DNA of 64,000 bases from Nesterenkonia sp. E16_10 (lineage in GTDB: Bacteria; Actinomycetota; Actinomycetes; Actinomycetales; Micrococcaceae). Positions 26,676 to 35,850 of the stretch are shown here, piece after piece; the first letter of the stretch is position 1; each line of letters begins with the position of its first letter. The stretch is taken from positions 163,966-227,965 of the forward strand of contig NZ_JADPSA010000016.1 of assembly GCF_017347085.1 (NCBI RefSeq), in the 5' to 3' direction. The notes under the pieces were generated by a model. The model searched no databases, was not told the DNA's origin, and saw only the letters and a program-made list of their open reading frames with translations. The position numbers and the translations under genes are program-made.

Positions 26676-27514
26676 TCCCGGCCCCCACCAGCATGGGGGC
26701 CGGCACGGCCGGATCCCCGTCACCGTTCTGGTGGCGGGGCCGGGCCGGGGACTCCGTGGAGCTGGGCTTCACCTCCGTGGAGGCCGGAAATCTGGCGGTC
26801 CACGCGGGCCCCCAGTCCCAGGTGCCCCAGGATCGTCGAAGGCTCGAGGCCGCCATGGGCGTGCCGAAGGGATCCCTGCGCTTCCTGAACCAGGTCCACT
26901 CGGCCGAGGTGCTCGACGCCGCGAGTTCCGCCCTTGAGCAGCCCGCCGGGCAGACCGAACTCGACCCGAGCGCGGTGCCCACCGGGGACGCCTGGGTCTG
27001 CGCCGATGGGTCGGTGCCGCTGACCATCATGGTCGCCGACTGCCTGCCGGTGCTCTTCTACGGGCAGCGCGCCGCCGAGGACCCTCAGCATCGGGTCCCG
27101 GTGACCGCGGCCGCCCACGCCGGGCGCCCAGGGCTGCTGGCAGGGATTCTGGAGAACACGGTGGCCGCGATGCAGGACCGCGGAGCCGTACGGATCACCG
27201 CCTGGATCGGTCCCGGCGCCTGCGGGGCGTGTTACGAGATTCCGGACCAGATGGTCGCCGAGATCTCGCCGGGCCGGCCCGCCATCGCCTCGACCACGAG
27301 CTGGGGCACCAGCGCGCTGAACCTGCGCGCCGAGGCCCAGGCCGTGCTCGCCCAGCGTGGCGTCACCGTCGAGGAGCTCGTCGGCTGCACCATCGAGGAC
27401 GACTCGCTGTTCTCCCACCGCCGCGACCCCGATCGCGGACGCTTCGCCGGGGTGATCTGGAGGCCGCAGACCGCCTCCGCAGCGGCGCTCCCGACCGAGC
27501 CTGCGGCTCGATAG
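26672..27514 (+). CDS. pgeF: Peptidoglycan editing factor PgeF / YfiH-family copper enzyme
   Basis: YfiH-type protein. E. coli PgeF prevents or repairs misincorporation of non-canonical residues into UDP-MurNAc peptides, and relatives show purine-nucleoside phosphorylase or laccase activity. Of 280 residues, the metal triad is visible in NQVHS, ADCLPV and AHAGRPG; the last is AHAGRPG where many members have HAGWRG. The position directly after ftsZ is typical of actinobacteria. It starts with GTG in the ftsZ stop. Confidence 0.88.
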   Translation: MIPAPTSMGAGTAGSPSPFWWRGRAGDSVELGFTSVEAGNLAVHAGPQSQVPQDRRRLEAAMGVPKGSLRFLNQVHSAEVLDAASSALEQPAGQTELDPSAVPTGDAWVCADGSVPLTIMVADCLPVLFYGQRAAEDPQHRVPVTAAAHAGRPGLLAGILENTVAAMQDRGAVRITAWIGPGACGACYEIPDQMVAEISPGRPAIASTTSWGTSALNLRAEAQAVLAQRGVTVEELVGCTIEDDSLFSHRRDPDRGRFAGVIWRPQTASAAALPTEPAAR

Positions 27515-27517
27515 GCT
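27512..27517 (+). promoter_or_regulatory. -10 element TAGGCT, leaderless yggS promoter
   Basis: TAGGCT at the very end of pgeF is followed by 6 nt and then GTG at 27524. It allows yggS to be transcribed apart from ftsZ-pgeF. Confidence 0.5.
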
Positions 27518-27523
27518 GTCCCT

Positions 27524-28423
27524 GTGCAGACCAGTCCAGAACCAGCCGGCCCCGGGCCCGCTGGCCCCGAGCCTTCGAGCCCCGAGTCTTCGAGCCCCGA
27601 GTCCGGGAGCCCAGGGCCTGCCGCCCGGGACGCGCGCAGCCAGGAGCTCGCCGCGAACCTCGACGCGGTCCACGCCCGGATCGACCGGGCCATGGCCGCG
27701 GTCGGGCGCCAGGACCGGCCGGAGCTGATCGTGGTCACCAAGTTCTTTCCTGCCGCCGACGTGCTCCGGCTGTATCGGCTCGGCGTGCGCGACGTGGGGG
27801 AGAACCGGGACCAGGAGGCCGCCGCCAAGGCTGCGGAGGTCGCGCAGCTGCTTCTCGGAGACGCCGGCGCATCCACTGCCGTTGACTCTGCTGCGGGGGA
27901 CTCTGTCGCGGCCACAGGCCGCGGTTCGGCCCCTGCCCAGGACGGGTTGCACTGGCACTTCATCGGCCAGCTGCAGTCCAATAAGGCCCGCTCTGTCATC
28001 GACTATGCCGATCATCTGCACTCCGTGGACCGGGCCTCCCTGCTCAAGGCGCTGGTCAAGGCCGCGCCGGCGCGGGACGGGCTGCCGCTGACCTGTCTCA
28101 TCCAGGTGGATCTGCGTGACCCGGTGCCCACCGACGGCAGGGGAGGGGCCGACCCCGCGCAGATCCCCGAGCTGGCGGAGCGCATCGCCGAGGCCCCCGG
28201 GCTTCAGCTCGGCGGTCTCATGGCGGTGGCCCCGCTTCATCAGGACCCCGCCCCGGCCTTCCGCCGACTTGCGGAACTCTCCGCGCAGCTGCGTCTGGCC
28301 CACCCCGAGGCCCGGATGATCTCCGCCGGAATGAGCGGTGACCTGGAGGAAGCCGTGGCCCACGGTGCGACACACCTGCGAGTCGGTCGAGATGTCCTGG
28401 GTGAGCGTCCGCTTCAGCGATAG
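27524..28423 (+). CDS. yggS: YggS-family PLP-binding protein
   Basis: Cofactor-only PLP protein (COG0325) involved in vitamin B6 and amino-acid homeostasis. The PLP lysine lies in VVTKFFPA (about residue 71), and [10 protein letters not shown] and MSGDLEEAV are the other family blocks. At 299 residues it is longer than the usual 230-250. The first 40 residues are Pro/Ser/Glu repeats encoded by a 15-bp duplication (27573-27602). About 35 Ala/Gly/Ser residues are inserted before the HWHFIGQLQ strand. It starts with a leaderless GTG. Confidence 0.92.
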   Translation: MQTSPEPAGPGPAGPEPSSPESSSPESGSPGPAARDARSQELAANLDAVHARIDRAMAAVGRQDRPELIVVTKFFPAADVLRLYRLGVRDVGENRDQEAAAKAAEVAQLLLGDAGASTAVDSAAGDSVAATGRGSAPAQDGLHWHFIGQLQSNKARSVIDYADHLHSVDRASLLKALVKAAPARDGLPLTCLIQVDLRDPVPTDGRGGADPAQIPELAERIAEAPGLQLGGLMAVAPLHQDPAPAFRRLAELSAQLRLAHPEARMISAGMSGDLEEAVAHGATHLRVGRDVLGERPLQR

Positions 28424-28426
28424 TCT
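28421..28426 (+). promoter_or_regulatory. -10 element TAGTCT upstream of sepF
   Basis: A TANNNT match overlapping the end of yggS. The leader would be about 38 nt and contains CAGGAGA before the sepF ATG. Confidence 0.4.
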
Positions 28427-28470
28427 CGAGACCGCGCAGTGACAATTCAAACTTCCCCAGGAGAACCCTC

Positions 28471-29121
28471 ATGGCCGGTGCCTTCAAGAAGACCATGATC
28501 TACCTCGGCCTCGCCGACGGAGACGACTACAGCGAGGACAGCTTCTCCAAGGAGCCCTCCTCCACGACCCGCAACACCCAGGGCTCAGTCTCCGAGCCCA
28601 GCTCGGTGAGCCGCAGCTCCTCGACGACCGGTTCGATCCGCGAGACTCCGGCGCCGACCAGCGCCACCTCCTCCGCTCGCAGTAGCGAGGTCGTCTCCCT
28701 CGGGATCGATCACGCCGAGGACCCCTCACACACAGGCCAGTACAACAGCTCCAACTTGGCAGTGGCCCCGGACTATCGTGCTCCGGTCACCCCGATCAAG
28801 CGAGCTCCCTCATCCCGGGATGAAAGTTCACCGATGCGAAAAATCACCACCGTGCACCCGCGCTCCTACAACGACGCGAAGGTCATCGGCGAGTCCTTCC
28901 GAGACAACATCCCGGTGATCATGAACGTCACCGACATGGGCGAGGCTGAGGCCAAGCGACTGGTGGACTTCTCCGCCGGGCTGGTCTTCGGCATGGGCGG
29001 CTCCATCGAGCGGGTCACCAACAAGGTCTTCCTGTTGACCCCGAAGAACATCGAGGTGCTGGCTGAAGAGCGCGCCGCGGCGGAGACCCCGTCCTCGGCC
29101 CAGTTCTTCAACCAGAGCTGA
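28471..29121 (+). CDS. sepF: Cell division protein SepF
   Basis: Membrane anchor and bundler for FtsZ, which serves as the main Z-ring tether in actinobacteria lacking FtsA. 216 residues: an amphipathic N-terminal helix ([15 protein letters not shown]), a Ser/Thr-rich linker of about 90 residues, and the SepF core from [14 protein letters not shown] to the end. The core includes the [13 protein letters not shown] dimer face that binds the FtsZ tail. CAGGAGA precedes the ATG. Confidence 0.95.
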   Translation: MAGAFKKTMIYLGLADGDDYSEDSFSKEPSSTTRNTQGSVSEPSSVSRSSSTTGSIRETPAPTSATSSARSSEVVSLGIDHAEDPSHTGQYNSSNLAVAPDYRAPVTPIKRAPSSRDESSPMRKITTVHPRSYNDAKVIGESFRDNIPVIMNVTDMGEAEAKRLVDFSAGLVFGMGGSIERVTNKVFLLTPKNIEVLAEERAAAETPSSAQFFNQS

Positions 29122-29141
29122 ACCAAGTACGCTTTGCAGCT

Positions 29142-29429
29142 GTGGACCTCTTAACCGCACCCCTGTACCTGCTGCTGACCATCTACCAGTTCGCGCTGGT
29201 GGTCCGCATCGTCTTCGACCTCACCCAGCAGTACGCCCGAAGCTGGCGTCCCAAGGGCCTGCCGCTGATGATCGCCGTCGGGGTCTACACCATCACCGAC
29301 CCGCCGATCCGGTGGATCCAGCGCAAGGTCCCGCCGCTGAACCTGGGCGGCGTATCCCTGGACATGGGCTTCCTGCTGGTGTTCCTGGTCGTGGTGATCG
29401 CCAAGATGGTCCTGCGCGGATTCGCCTGA
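29142..29429 (+). CDS. yggT: YggT-family membrane protein
   Basis: 95 residues with two hydrophobic segments near 4-22 and 72-92 and the YggT pattern DPPIRWIQRKVPPLNLGGVSLD between them. It lies in the sepF-divIVA interval as in most Gram-positives; its role in division or osmotic adaptation is only suggested. The start is GTG. A TACGCT -10 candidate at 29128-29133 ends 8 nt before it, so the message may be leaderless. A 14-bp tandem duplication (29425-29452) covers the stop codon. Confidence 0.88.
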   Translation: MDLLTAPLYLLLTIYQFALVVRIVFDLTQQYARSWRPKGLPLMIAVGVYTITDPPIRWIQRKVPPLNLGGVSLDMGFLLVFLVVVIAKMVLRGFA

Positions 29430-29622
29430 CCCACGGCGCCTGACCCACGGCGCTTGAGGGCACCGGCACCGCGCCGCGCCGGGACCGTCGGCCGCCCTGG
29501 GGCTGCGTGAAACCCGCACTTGAAGGTTGACGTCGAGGGCACCGAATCGCCACGGGTATCCTGGACGTTGATCCGAAGACCAGCTTCTCAGCTTTCCCAG
29601 CCACTCGATGAGGTGACACCGC

Positions 29623-30531
29623 ATGGCCCTGACCCCCGATGACCTCCTGAACAAGGAATTCCCCGAGACCAAGTTCCGTCCCGGTTACGACAAGGACGAG
29701 GTCGATGACTTCCTTGACGAGGTGGTCGTCGAATGGCGGCGCCTGGCTCAGGAGAACCAGGACCTCACCGCCAAGATCGCGGCCCTTGAGGAGCAGATCG
29801 AGGAGAACCCGGCGAACCTGGAGCCCGATGAGCTCAAGGACGCGGGTCTCTCCGGCTACGCCGGGACCACCTCGACGATGGCCGGCTCGCTGGAGTCGAC
29901 CTCCGAGGATCACGAGCTCGGCTCCGATGCCTCGGCCACCGCCCATCCCGAATTTGCGCTGGGCACCCGTCCCGCGCAGGAGCGTCCCGCCGCCGAAGGC
30001 GCGGCCGCAAGCGACCAGGCCACCTCGGCCACCGGTGTGCTCGCGATGGCGCAGAAGCTGCATGACCAGTACGTCTCCGAGGGTGAGCAGACCCGCGCGG
30101 CCTACATCGCCGAGGGCGAGGCCAAGCGCACCGAGTACATCACCGAGGGTGAGCAGACCCGCGATGCCTACATCGCCGAGGGTGAGCAGACTCGGGACGC
30201 CTATGTCCTGGAGGGCGAGACCCGCCGCGACGAGCTGGTCAGCACCGCGGAGGCCACCCATGCCCAGCTCCTGGCCGAGGCCGAGCGTCGCCGCAACGAG
30301 ATCGTCACCGAGGCCGAGACCCGCGCCGAGAACACGATCGAAGAGGCGGAGCTGACCTCCACCCGCACGCTGAACGCTCTGGAGCGCAAGAAGGCGGACC
30401 TGGAGTCCAAGGTCGGCGAGCTGACCAGCTTCGAGCGGGACTACCGGGCCCGACTCCGGGACTACATCGAAGGTCAGCTCGGCGAGCTCAACAGCCGCGG
30501 CTCGATCGAGAAGGAAGCCACCGTCAGCTGA
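29623..30531 (+). CDS. divIVA: DivIVA/Wag31 polar growth scaffold
   Basis: Self-assembling coiled-coil protein that marks negatively curved membrane and directs wall synthesis. 302 residues: the N-terminal membrane-binding domain (LTPDDLLNKEFPETKFRPGYDKDEVDDFLD), a first coil to about 60, an acidic Ser/Ala linker of about 70 residues, then a long second coil. From residue 153 the coil is a run of eight 11-residue units of the type EGEQTRxAYIA, a hendecad pattern and not the heptads common in DivIVA. GAGGTG precedes the ATG. A TATCCT -10 candidate is at 29557-29562. Confidence 0.94.
   Translation: MALTPDDLLNKEFPETKFRPGYDKDEVDDFLDEVVVEWRRLAQENQDLTAKIAALEEQIEENPANLEPDELKDAGLSGYAGTTSTMAGSLESTSEDHELGSDASATAHPEFALGTRPAQERPAAEGAAASDQATSATGVLAMAQKLHDQYVSEGEQTRAAYIAEGEAKRTEYITEGEQTRDAYIAEGEQTRDAYVLEGETRRDELVSTAEATHAQLLAEAERRRNEIVTEAETRAENTIEEAELTSTRTLNALERKKADLESKVGELTSFERDYRARLRDYIEGQLGELNSRGSIEKEATVS
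30079..30342 (+). repeat. 33-bp repeats encoding hendecads in divIVA
   Basis: Eight consecutive 33-bp units start at 30079. The first four are near-identical at protein level (E-G-E-x-x-R-x-x-Y-x-x) and the later ones are more diverged, which suggests growth by internal duplication. Confidence 0.85.
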
Positions 30532-30574
30532 TCCCGCTGGCCGACGCCGAGGCGTCGGGAGGACGCCTGGCCTG

Positions 30575-30580
30575 TAGAAT
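30575..30580 (+). promoter_or_regulatory. -10 element TAGAAT, leaderless lspA promoter
   Basis: TAGAAT is followed by exactly 6 nt and then GTG at 30587. It is a close match to the vegetative -10 consensus. Confidence 0.6.
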
Positions 30581-30586
30581 CCAACG

Positions 30587-31258
30587 GTGTCGAAACAGCT
30601 CTCAGCAGACCCTCAGCGGTCCATGCGAACCCCGTCCCGCCGAACTGCGCTCATCGTGGCAGCGGCCCTGGCGGTGTTCGCCTGGGCCGCTGATCAGTTG
30701 ACGAAGATCTGGGTCGAATCCACCATGACCCTGGGGGAGCAGACCGAGGTGCTGCCGCCGGTGCTCTACTGGCGCTACCACCTGAACCCCGGGGCCGCGT
30801 TCTCGATGGGCACCGACTACACCTGGGTCTTCACCCTGATCATGATCGGGGTGCTCGGCTATGTGGCGTTCAAGAGCCGCGACCTCGGGGGCTCCTGGCT
30901 CTGGACCCTGGGCCTGGGCGGCCTCGCCGGCGGTGTCGCAGGGAACCTCACCGACCGGATCTTCCGTGCCCCGTCGCTGACCGAGGAGGGCTTCAACAGC
31001 TTCGGACAGGGCCACGTGGTGGACTTCATCGCGGTGCCGAACTTCGCGATCTTCAACATCGCAGACTCCTTCATCGTGTGCTCGATCATCGCCATCTGCA
31101 CCATGATGATCTTCGGACTCAACCTCGACGGCACCCGGGAGCACGACACCGCGAAGCCCGACGCCGCGGAGCACGACACAGCGAAGCCCGACACGGCGAA
31201 GCCCGCGTCGAAGCGACCTGCCACCTCCACCCCCGACGCTGCGGAGACCGACGTATGA
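30587..31258 (+). CDS. lspA: Lipoprotein signal peptidase LspA
   Basis: Aspartic protease that removes signal peptides from lipidated prolipoproteins, downstream of Lgt (at 60.0 kb here). 223 residues with four membrane helices. The catalytic aspartates lie in GNLTDRI and FNIADSFI, and HLNPGAAFSM is the conserved second-helix block. The C-terminal 40 residues are an acidic, repetitive tail (EHDTAKPDAAEHDTAKPDTA) with no counterpart in the enzyme core. The start is a leaderless GTG. The stop overlaps rluD by 4 nt. Confidence 0.95.
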   Translation: MSKQLSADPQRSMRTPSRRTALIVAAALAVFAWAADQLTKIWVESTMTLGEQTEVLPPVLYWRYHLNPGAAFSMGTDYTWVFTLIMIGVLGYVAFKSRDLGGSWLWTLGLGGLAGGVAGNLTDRIFRAPSLTEEGFNSFGQGHVVDFIAVPNFAIFNIADSFIVCSIIAICTMMIFGLNLDGTREHDTAKPDAAEHDTAKPDTAKPASKRPATSTPDAAETDV

Positions 31259-32205
31259 CCCCTCACCAGATCGCGGTGCCCAGCGAGCTCGACGGCGGGC
31301 GGGCCGACGCCGTGCTGGCCACCCTCTTTGAGATCTCCCGAGGGGAGAGTGTCCAGTGGCTCCAGGAGGGGCTGGTCACCTGGGCGCAGGACCGCACCCA
31401 GGGCCGCTCCGCCGGGCAGAAGGTGAAGAAGTCAGACCGGCTTGCCGCCGGGACCGAGCTCGCCGTCGTCGTGCCCGAGAAGCTGGACCCCCTTGAGGTG
31501 AGGATCGAAGCCGTGGAAGACATGACCCTGCTGCACCAGGACACCGAGATCGTCGTGGTGGACAAGCCGGTGGGCGTCGCCGCGCATCCCTCGCCCGGCT
31601 GGACCGGACCCACCGTGATCGGGGGACTGCTTGCCGCCGGGGTGGAGATCTCCACCTCCGGGGCACAGGAGCGCCGCGGGATCGTGCACCGCCTCGACGT
31701 GGGCACCTCCGGAGTGATGGTGGTGGCCAAGACCGAGAATGCCTATTCGGTGCTCAAGGACGCGTTCCGGGAGCGCACCACGCATAAGAGCTATCACGCC
31801 CTGATCCAGGGGCTGCCCGATCCGGTGGACGGCACCATCGACGCCCCGATCGGCCGGCACCCCGGACACGACTGGCGCTTCGCGGTGCTCGACGGCGGCC
31901 GCGACTCGCGCACCCACTATCGGCTGAAGCAGGCCTATGGCCGGGCCAGCCTGATGGACGTCACCCTGGAGACCGGACGAACCCACCAGATCCGAGTCCA
32001 CTTCTCCGCACTGGGTCACCCCTGCGCGGGGGACCTCACCTATGGAGCCGATCCGCAGCTGGCCGCCGACCTCGGCCTCACCCGGCAGTGGCTGCACGCG
32101 GTGGAGCTGGGCTTCCACCATCCCGGCAGCGGCGACTGGGTGAGCTACCGCACCGACTACCCCGCGGACCTGGCCCAGGCCCTCGAGATCCTGGAGAACG
32201 GCTGA
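31255..32205 (+). CDS. RluD-type 23S rRNA pseudouridine synthase
   Basis: RluA/RluD-family enzyme that isomerises specific uridines in 23S rRNA. 316 residues: an N-terminal S4 RNA-binding domain (about 1-75), then the catalytic core with the HRLDVGTSGVMVVAK motif holding the catalytic Asp (about residue 146), KSYHALIQG, GRTHQIRVH and GHPCAGDLTYG. The ATG at 31255 overlaps the lspA stop, and longer readings would run through lspA. A gap of 2 nt separates it from dnaE. Confidence 0.93.
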   Translation: MTPHQIAVPSELDGGRADAVLATLFEISRGESVQWLQEGLVTWAQDRTQGRSAGQKVKKSDRLAAGTELAVVVPEKLDPLEVRIEAVEDMTLLHQDTEIVVVDKPVGVAAHPSPGWTGPTVIGGLLAAGVEISTSGAQERRGIVHRLDVGTSGVMVVAKTENAYSVLKDAFRERTTHKSYHALIQGLPDPVDGTIDAPIGRHPGHDWRFAVLDGGRDSRTHYRLKQAYGRASLMDVTLETGRTHQIRVHFSALGHPCAGDLTYGADPQLAADLGLTRQWLHAVELGFHHPGSGDWVSYRTDYPADLAQALEILENG

Positions 32206-32207
32206 GC

Positions 32208-35200
32208 ATGGCGACCACCGGCGATTTCGTCCACCTGCACAACCACACCGAGTACTCGATGCTCGACGGCGCCGCGAAGATCGGCGAGCTCTTCGAGCAG
32301 ACCCAGAAGCTCGGCATGCCCGCCGTGGCCACCACCGACCACGGCTTCCTCTTCGGCGCCTACGAGTTCTGGAAGACCGCCCAGAACTACGACGTGAAGC
32401 CGATCATCGGGCTCGAGGCCTACCTGTCTCCCGGCACGCACCGCTCCGACCGCACCCGAGTGAAGTGGGGCGACGGCGTCATCGGGGAGAAGGACGTCTC
32501 CGGCGGCGGCGCCTACACGCATATGACCATGTGGGCGGAGAACACCACCGGGATGCACAACCTGTTCCGGATGGGCTCGCTGGCCTCGCTGGAGGGCTAC
32601 TTCTACAAGCCGCGCATGGACCGGGAGCTGCTGCAGACCTACGGCAAGGGCATCATCGCCACCACCGGCTGCCCCTCCGGAGAGATCCAGACCCGGCTGC
32701 ACCTGGGCCAGTACGAGGAGGCGAAGAAGGCCGCAGGGGAGTACCAGGACCTCTTCGGGAGGGAGAACTTCTACTGCGAGCTGATGGACCACGGCCTCGA
32801 CATCGAGCGCAAGGTCAAGGCGGACCTGATCAAGCTCGCCCGCGAGCTGAACATGCCGATGGTCGCCACGAACGACCTGCACTACACCCACCAGCATGAC
32901 CACAAGGCCCACGGGGCGCTGCTGTGCGTGCAGTCGAACTCCACCCTCGATGATCCGAACCGGTTCAAGTTCGGCTCCGAGGAGTTCTACCTGAAGTCCG
33001 CCGCAGAGATGCGCGACCTCTTCCGCGACTTCCCCGACGCCTGCGACAACACGCTGGCCATCGCCGAGCGCTGCCAGGTCGAGTTCAACGAGTCCGCCTC
33101 CTATATGCCCCGATTCCCGGTGCCCGACGGCGAGTCCGAGGAATCCTGGTTCATCCAGGAGGTGGAGAAGGGGCTGCACTACCGGTTCCCAAACGGCATC
33201 CCGGACGAGGTCCGCAAGCAGGCCGAGTACGAGATCGGCGTCATCACCCAGATGGGCTTCCCCGGCTACTTCCTGGTCGTGGCCGACTTCATCACCTGGG
33301 CCAAGGAGCAGGGCATCCGAGTGGGACCCGGCCGCGGCTCCGGTCCCGGCTCGATGGTCGCCTTCGCGATGCGCATCACCGACCTCAACCCGCTGCAGCA
33401 CGGGCTGATCTTCGAGCGCTTCCTGAACCCGGACCGCGTCTCCATGCCCGACTTCGACGTCGACTTCGATGATCGGCGCCGCTCCGAGGTCATCCAGTAC
33501 GTGGTCAACAAGTATGGCGACGAGCGCGTGGCCATGATCGTCACCTACGGCACGATCAAGTCCAAGCAGGCGCTGAAGGACTCCGCCCGGGTCATGGGTG
33601 AGCCCTTCGCCATCGGCGACCAGCTGAGCAAGAAGATGCCGCCCGACGCCATGGGCAAGCCGATGCCGCTGGGTGACATCTACGACCCCAAGTCCTCGCG
33701 GTACTCCGAGGCCGCTGAGATGCGCGAGTACGTCGATGCGGACCCGCGGATGACCGAGATCTTCAACCTGGCCTCGGGCCTGGAGGGGCTCAAGCGGCAG
33801 TGGGGCGTGCACGCGGCGGGCGTGATCATGTCCAGCGACCCGCTGATCGACATCATCCCGATCATGAAGCGCGAGCAGGATGGCGCGATCATCACGCAGT
33901 TCGACTACCCGATCTGCGAAAACCTGGGTCTGATCAAGATGGACTTCCTGGGTCTGCGCAACCTCACGATCATCTCCGACTGCCTGGAGAACATCGCGCT
34001 CAACAAGGGGATCACGATCGACCTCGAGAACCTCGAGCTCACCGACCGGGCCGCCTACGACCTGCTGGCCCGCGGCGACACGCTCGGGGTCTTCCAGCTC
34101 GACGGCGGCGGCATGCGCTCCCTGCTGCGCCTGATGCGCCCGGACAACTTCGAAGACATCTCCGCCGCCCTGGCGCTCTACCGTCCGGGGCCCATGGGCG
34201 CGAACTCGCACACCAACTACGCGCTGCGCAAGAACGGGCACCAGGAGGTCAGCCCGATCCACCCGGAGCTGGAGGAGCCGCTGAGCGAGATCCTGGGCAC
34301 CACCCACGGGCTGATCGTGTATCAGGAGCAGGTCATGGCCATCGCGCAGAAGGTCGCCGGCTACTCCCTGGGCCAGGCCGACATCCTGCGCCGCGCCATG
34401 GGCAAGAAGAAGAAGTCCGAGCTGGACAAGCAGTACGTGAACTTCTCCGGCGGCATGGAGGCTCACGGATACTCCGCCGCTGCGATCAAGGCCCTGTGGG
34501 ATGTCCTGCTGCCGTTCTCCGACTACGCCTTCAACAAGGCCCACACCGCCGCCTACGGGCTGATCGCGTATTGGACCGCCTACCTCAAGGCGAACTACCA
34601 GGCCGAATACCTTGCCGCCCTGCTCACCTCGGTGGGGGAGAACCGCGACAAGCTCGCGCTCTACCTCTCCGAGTGCCGCCGGATGGGGGTCACCGTGACC
34701 TCCCCGAGCATCAACGAGTCCGCGCTGACCTTCACCCCGGTCGGCGACGACACCATCCGCTTCGGCATGGGCGCGGTGCGCAACGTCGGCTCCAACGTGG
34801 TCGCCGGCATGGTCTCGGCACGCGAGGAGAAGGGCCGCTATGAGACCTTCGCGGACTTCCTCAAGAAGGTCCCGATGCAGGTCTGCAATAAACGCACCAT
34901 CGAATCGCTGATCAAGGCGGGCGGGTTCGACGAGCTCGGGCACACCCGGCGGGCGCTGGTGACCATCCACGAACAGGCCATCGACCAGGCGATCTCGGAG
35001 AAGAAGGGCTCCCAGGCCTATGAGACCGACCTCTTCGGCAGCGCCGACATGGAGCTCGGCGACTCGCTCTCGGTCAGCGTCCCGGACCTGCCCGAGTGGG
35101 AGAAGATGGACAAGCTCTCCTTCGAGCGCGAGATGCTCGGCCTCTACGTCTCCGACCACCCGCTCCAAGGCCTGGAGCGGATCCTGGCGCACCACGCGGA

Positions 35201-35744
35201 TCGCTCGATCTCCTCGGTGATGGGCGAGGACGGCCCGGCCGACGGCGCCGGGATCACCATCGCCGGCATGATCACCTCGCTGCAGCGCCGAGTGGCGAAG
35301 TCCTCCGGGAACCCCTACGCGCGGGCCGAGATCGAAGACATGGCCGGGACCATCGAGGTGATGTTCTTCGGCAAGACCTATCAGGCGGTCTCGATGATCC
35401 TGGCCGAGGACCTGGTGGTCTCGGTGAAGGGCCAGATCGATCGGCGCGAGGACGGCAGCGTCACGCTCAAGGCCATGGACGTGACCGTCCCGGAGATCAA
35501 CGAGGACGGCAACGCCGGCCCCGTGGTCGTCTCGGTCTCCGCCCAGCGAGCCTCGGAACACCTGGTGCTGGAGCTGGGACGGGCCCTGCGGGCGCACCGG
35601 GGAAACTCCGACGTGCATGTGCGGCTGCTCTCCGGAGACAAGATCGAACTGCTTCGGCTGGGCCACGAGTACCAGGTCAGCCCCTCGCCGGCGCTCTTCG
35701 GAGATCTCAAGGTGCTGCTCGGCCCCGGCTGCCTGGAGCTCTGA
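32208..35744 (+). CDS. dnaE: DNA polymerase III alpha subunit
   Basis: Replicative polymerase. 1178 residues: a PHP domain opening with HLHNHTEYSMLDG (about 8-20), the palm with GPGRGSGPGSMV and the catalytic aspartates in MPDFDVDFDDRRR (about 416-428), a helix-hairpin-helix/tau-binding region and an OB domain near the C-terminus (GITIAGMITSLQRRVAKSSG). The length and PHP residues are those of the DnaE1 replicase and not the shorter DnaE2 mutasome form. It lies 2 nt after rluD, so it is part of the lspA transcript. Confidence 0.97.
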   Translation: MATTGDFVHLHNHTEYSMLDGAAKIGELFEQTQKLGMPAVATTDHGFLFGAYEFWKTAQNYDVKPIIGLEAYLSPGTHRSDRTRVKWGDGVIGEKDVSGGGAYTHMTMWAENTTGMHNLFRMGSLASLEGYFYKPRMDRELLQTYGKGIIATTGCPSGEIQTRLHLGQYEEAKKAAGEYQDLFGRENFYCELMDHGLDIERKVKADLIKLARELNMPMVATNDLHYTHQHDHKAHGALLCVQSNSTLDDPNRFKFGSEEFYLKSAAEMRDLFRDFPDACDNTLAIAERCQVEFNESASYMPRFPVPDGESEESWFIQEVEKGLHYRFPNGIPDEVRKQAEYEIGVITQMGFPGYFLVVADFITWAKEQGIRVGPGRGSGPGSMVAFAMRITDLNPLQHGLIFERFLNPDRVSMPDFDVDFDDRRRSEVIQYVVNKYGDERVAMIVTYGTIKSKQALKDSARVMGEPFAIGDQLSKKMPPDAMGKPMPLGDIYDPKSSRYSEAAEMREYVDADPRMTEIFNLASGLEGLKRQWGVHAAGVIMSSDPLIDIIPIMKREQDGAIITQFDYPICENLGLIKMDFLGLRNLTIISDCLENIALNKGITIDLENLELTDRAAYDLLARGDTLGVFQLDGGGMRSLLRLMRPDNFEDISAALALYRPGPMGANSHTNYALRKNGHQEVSPIHPELEEPLSEILGTTHGLIVYQEQVMAIAQKVAGYSLGQADILRRAMGKKKKSELDKQYVNFSGGMEAHGYSAAAIKALWDVLLPFSDYAFNKAHTAAYGLIAYWTAYLKANYQAEYLAALLTSVGENRDKLALYLSECRRMGVTVTSPSINESALTFTPVGDDTIRFGMGAVRNVGSNVVAGMVSAREEKGRYETFADFLKKVPMQVCNKRTIESLIKAGGFDELGHTRRALVTIHEQAIDQAISEKKGSQAYETDLFGSADMELGDSLSVSVPDLPEWEKMDKLSFEREMLGLYVSDHPLQGLERILAHHADRSISSVMGEDGPADGAGITIAGMITSLQRRVAKSSGNPYARAEIEDMAGTIEVMFFGKTYQAVSMILAEDLVVSVKGQIDRREDGSVTLKAMDVTVPEINEDGNAGPVVVSVSAQRASEHLVLELGRALRAHRGNSDVHVRLLSGDKIELLRLGHEYQVSPSPALFGDLKVLLGPGCLEL

Positions 35745-35790
35745 GTTCGGGGCCATACCTGGTCCACGCTCCACGCCGAAAGCCCGGGAG

Positions 35791-35844
35791 TCACAACATC
35801 TTGTGGTTCAAGATTTGAAGCGCACTATATGTGGTGGGTAGACT
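35791..35844 (+). promoter_or_regulatory. nrdR promoter with two NrdR boxes
   Basis: Box 1, CACAACATCTTGTGG (35792-35806), and box 2, CACTATATGTGGTG (35823-35836), match the NrdR palindrome. Their starts are 31 bp apart, about three helical turns. TTGAAG (35815-35820) and TAGACT (35839-35844), 18 bp apart, form the promoter with box 2 in the spacer. TAGACT is 6 nt before the ATG, so the mRNA is leaderless. Autorepression is implied. Confidence 0.8.
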
Positions 35845-35850
35845 TGAAGC

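Noticed and set aside
32157..35774. Very long open frame antisense to dnaE (over 1200 codons)
   Set aside because: High-GC coding DNA leaves antisense frames open because stop codons are rare. The translated product is His/Gly/Asp-rich with no domain, while the plus strand is unmistakably DnaE.
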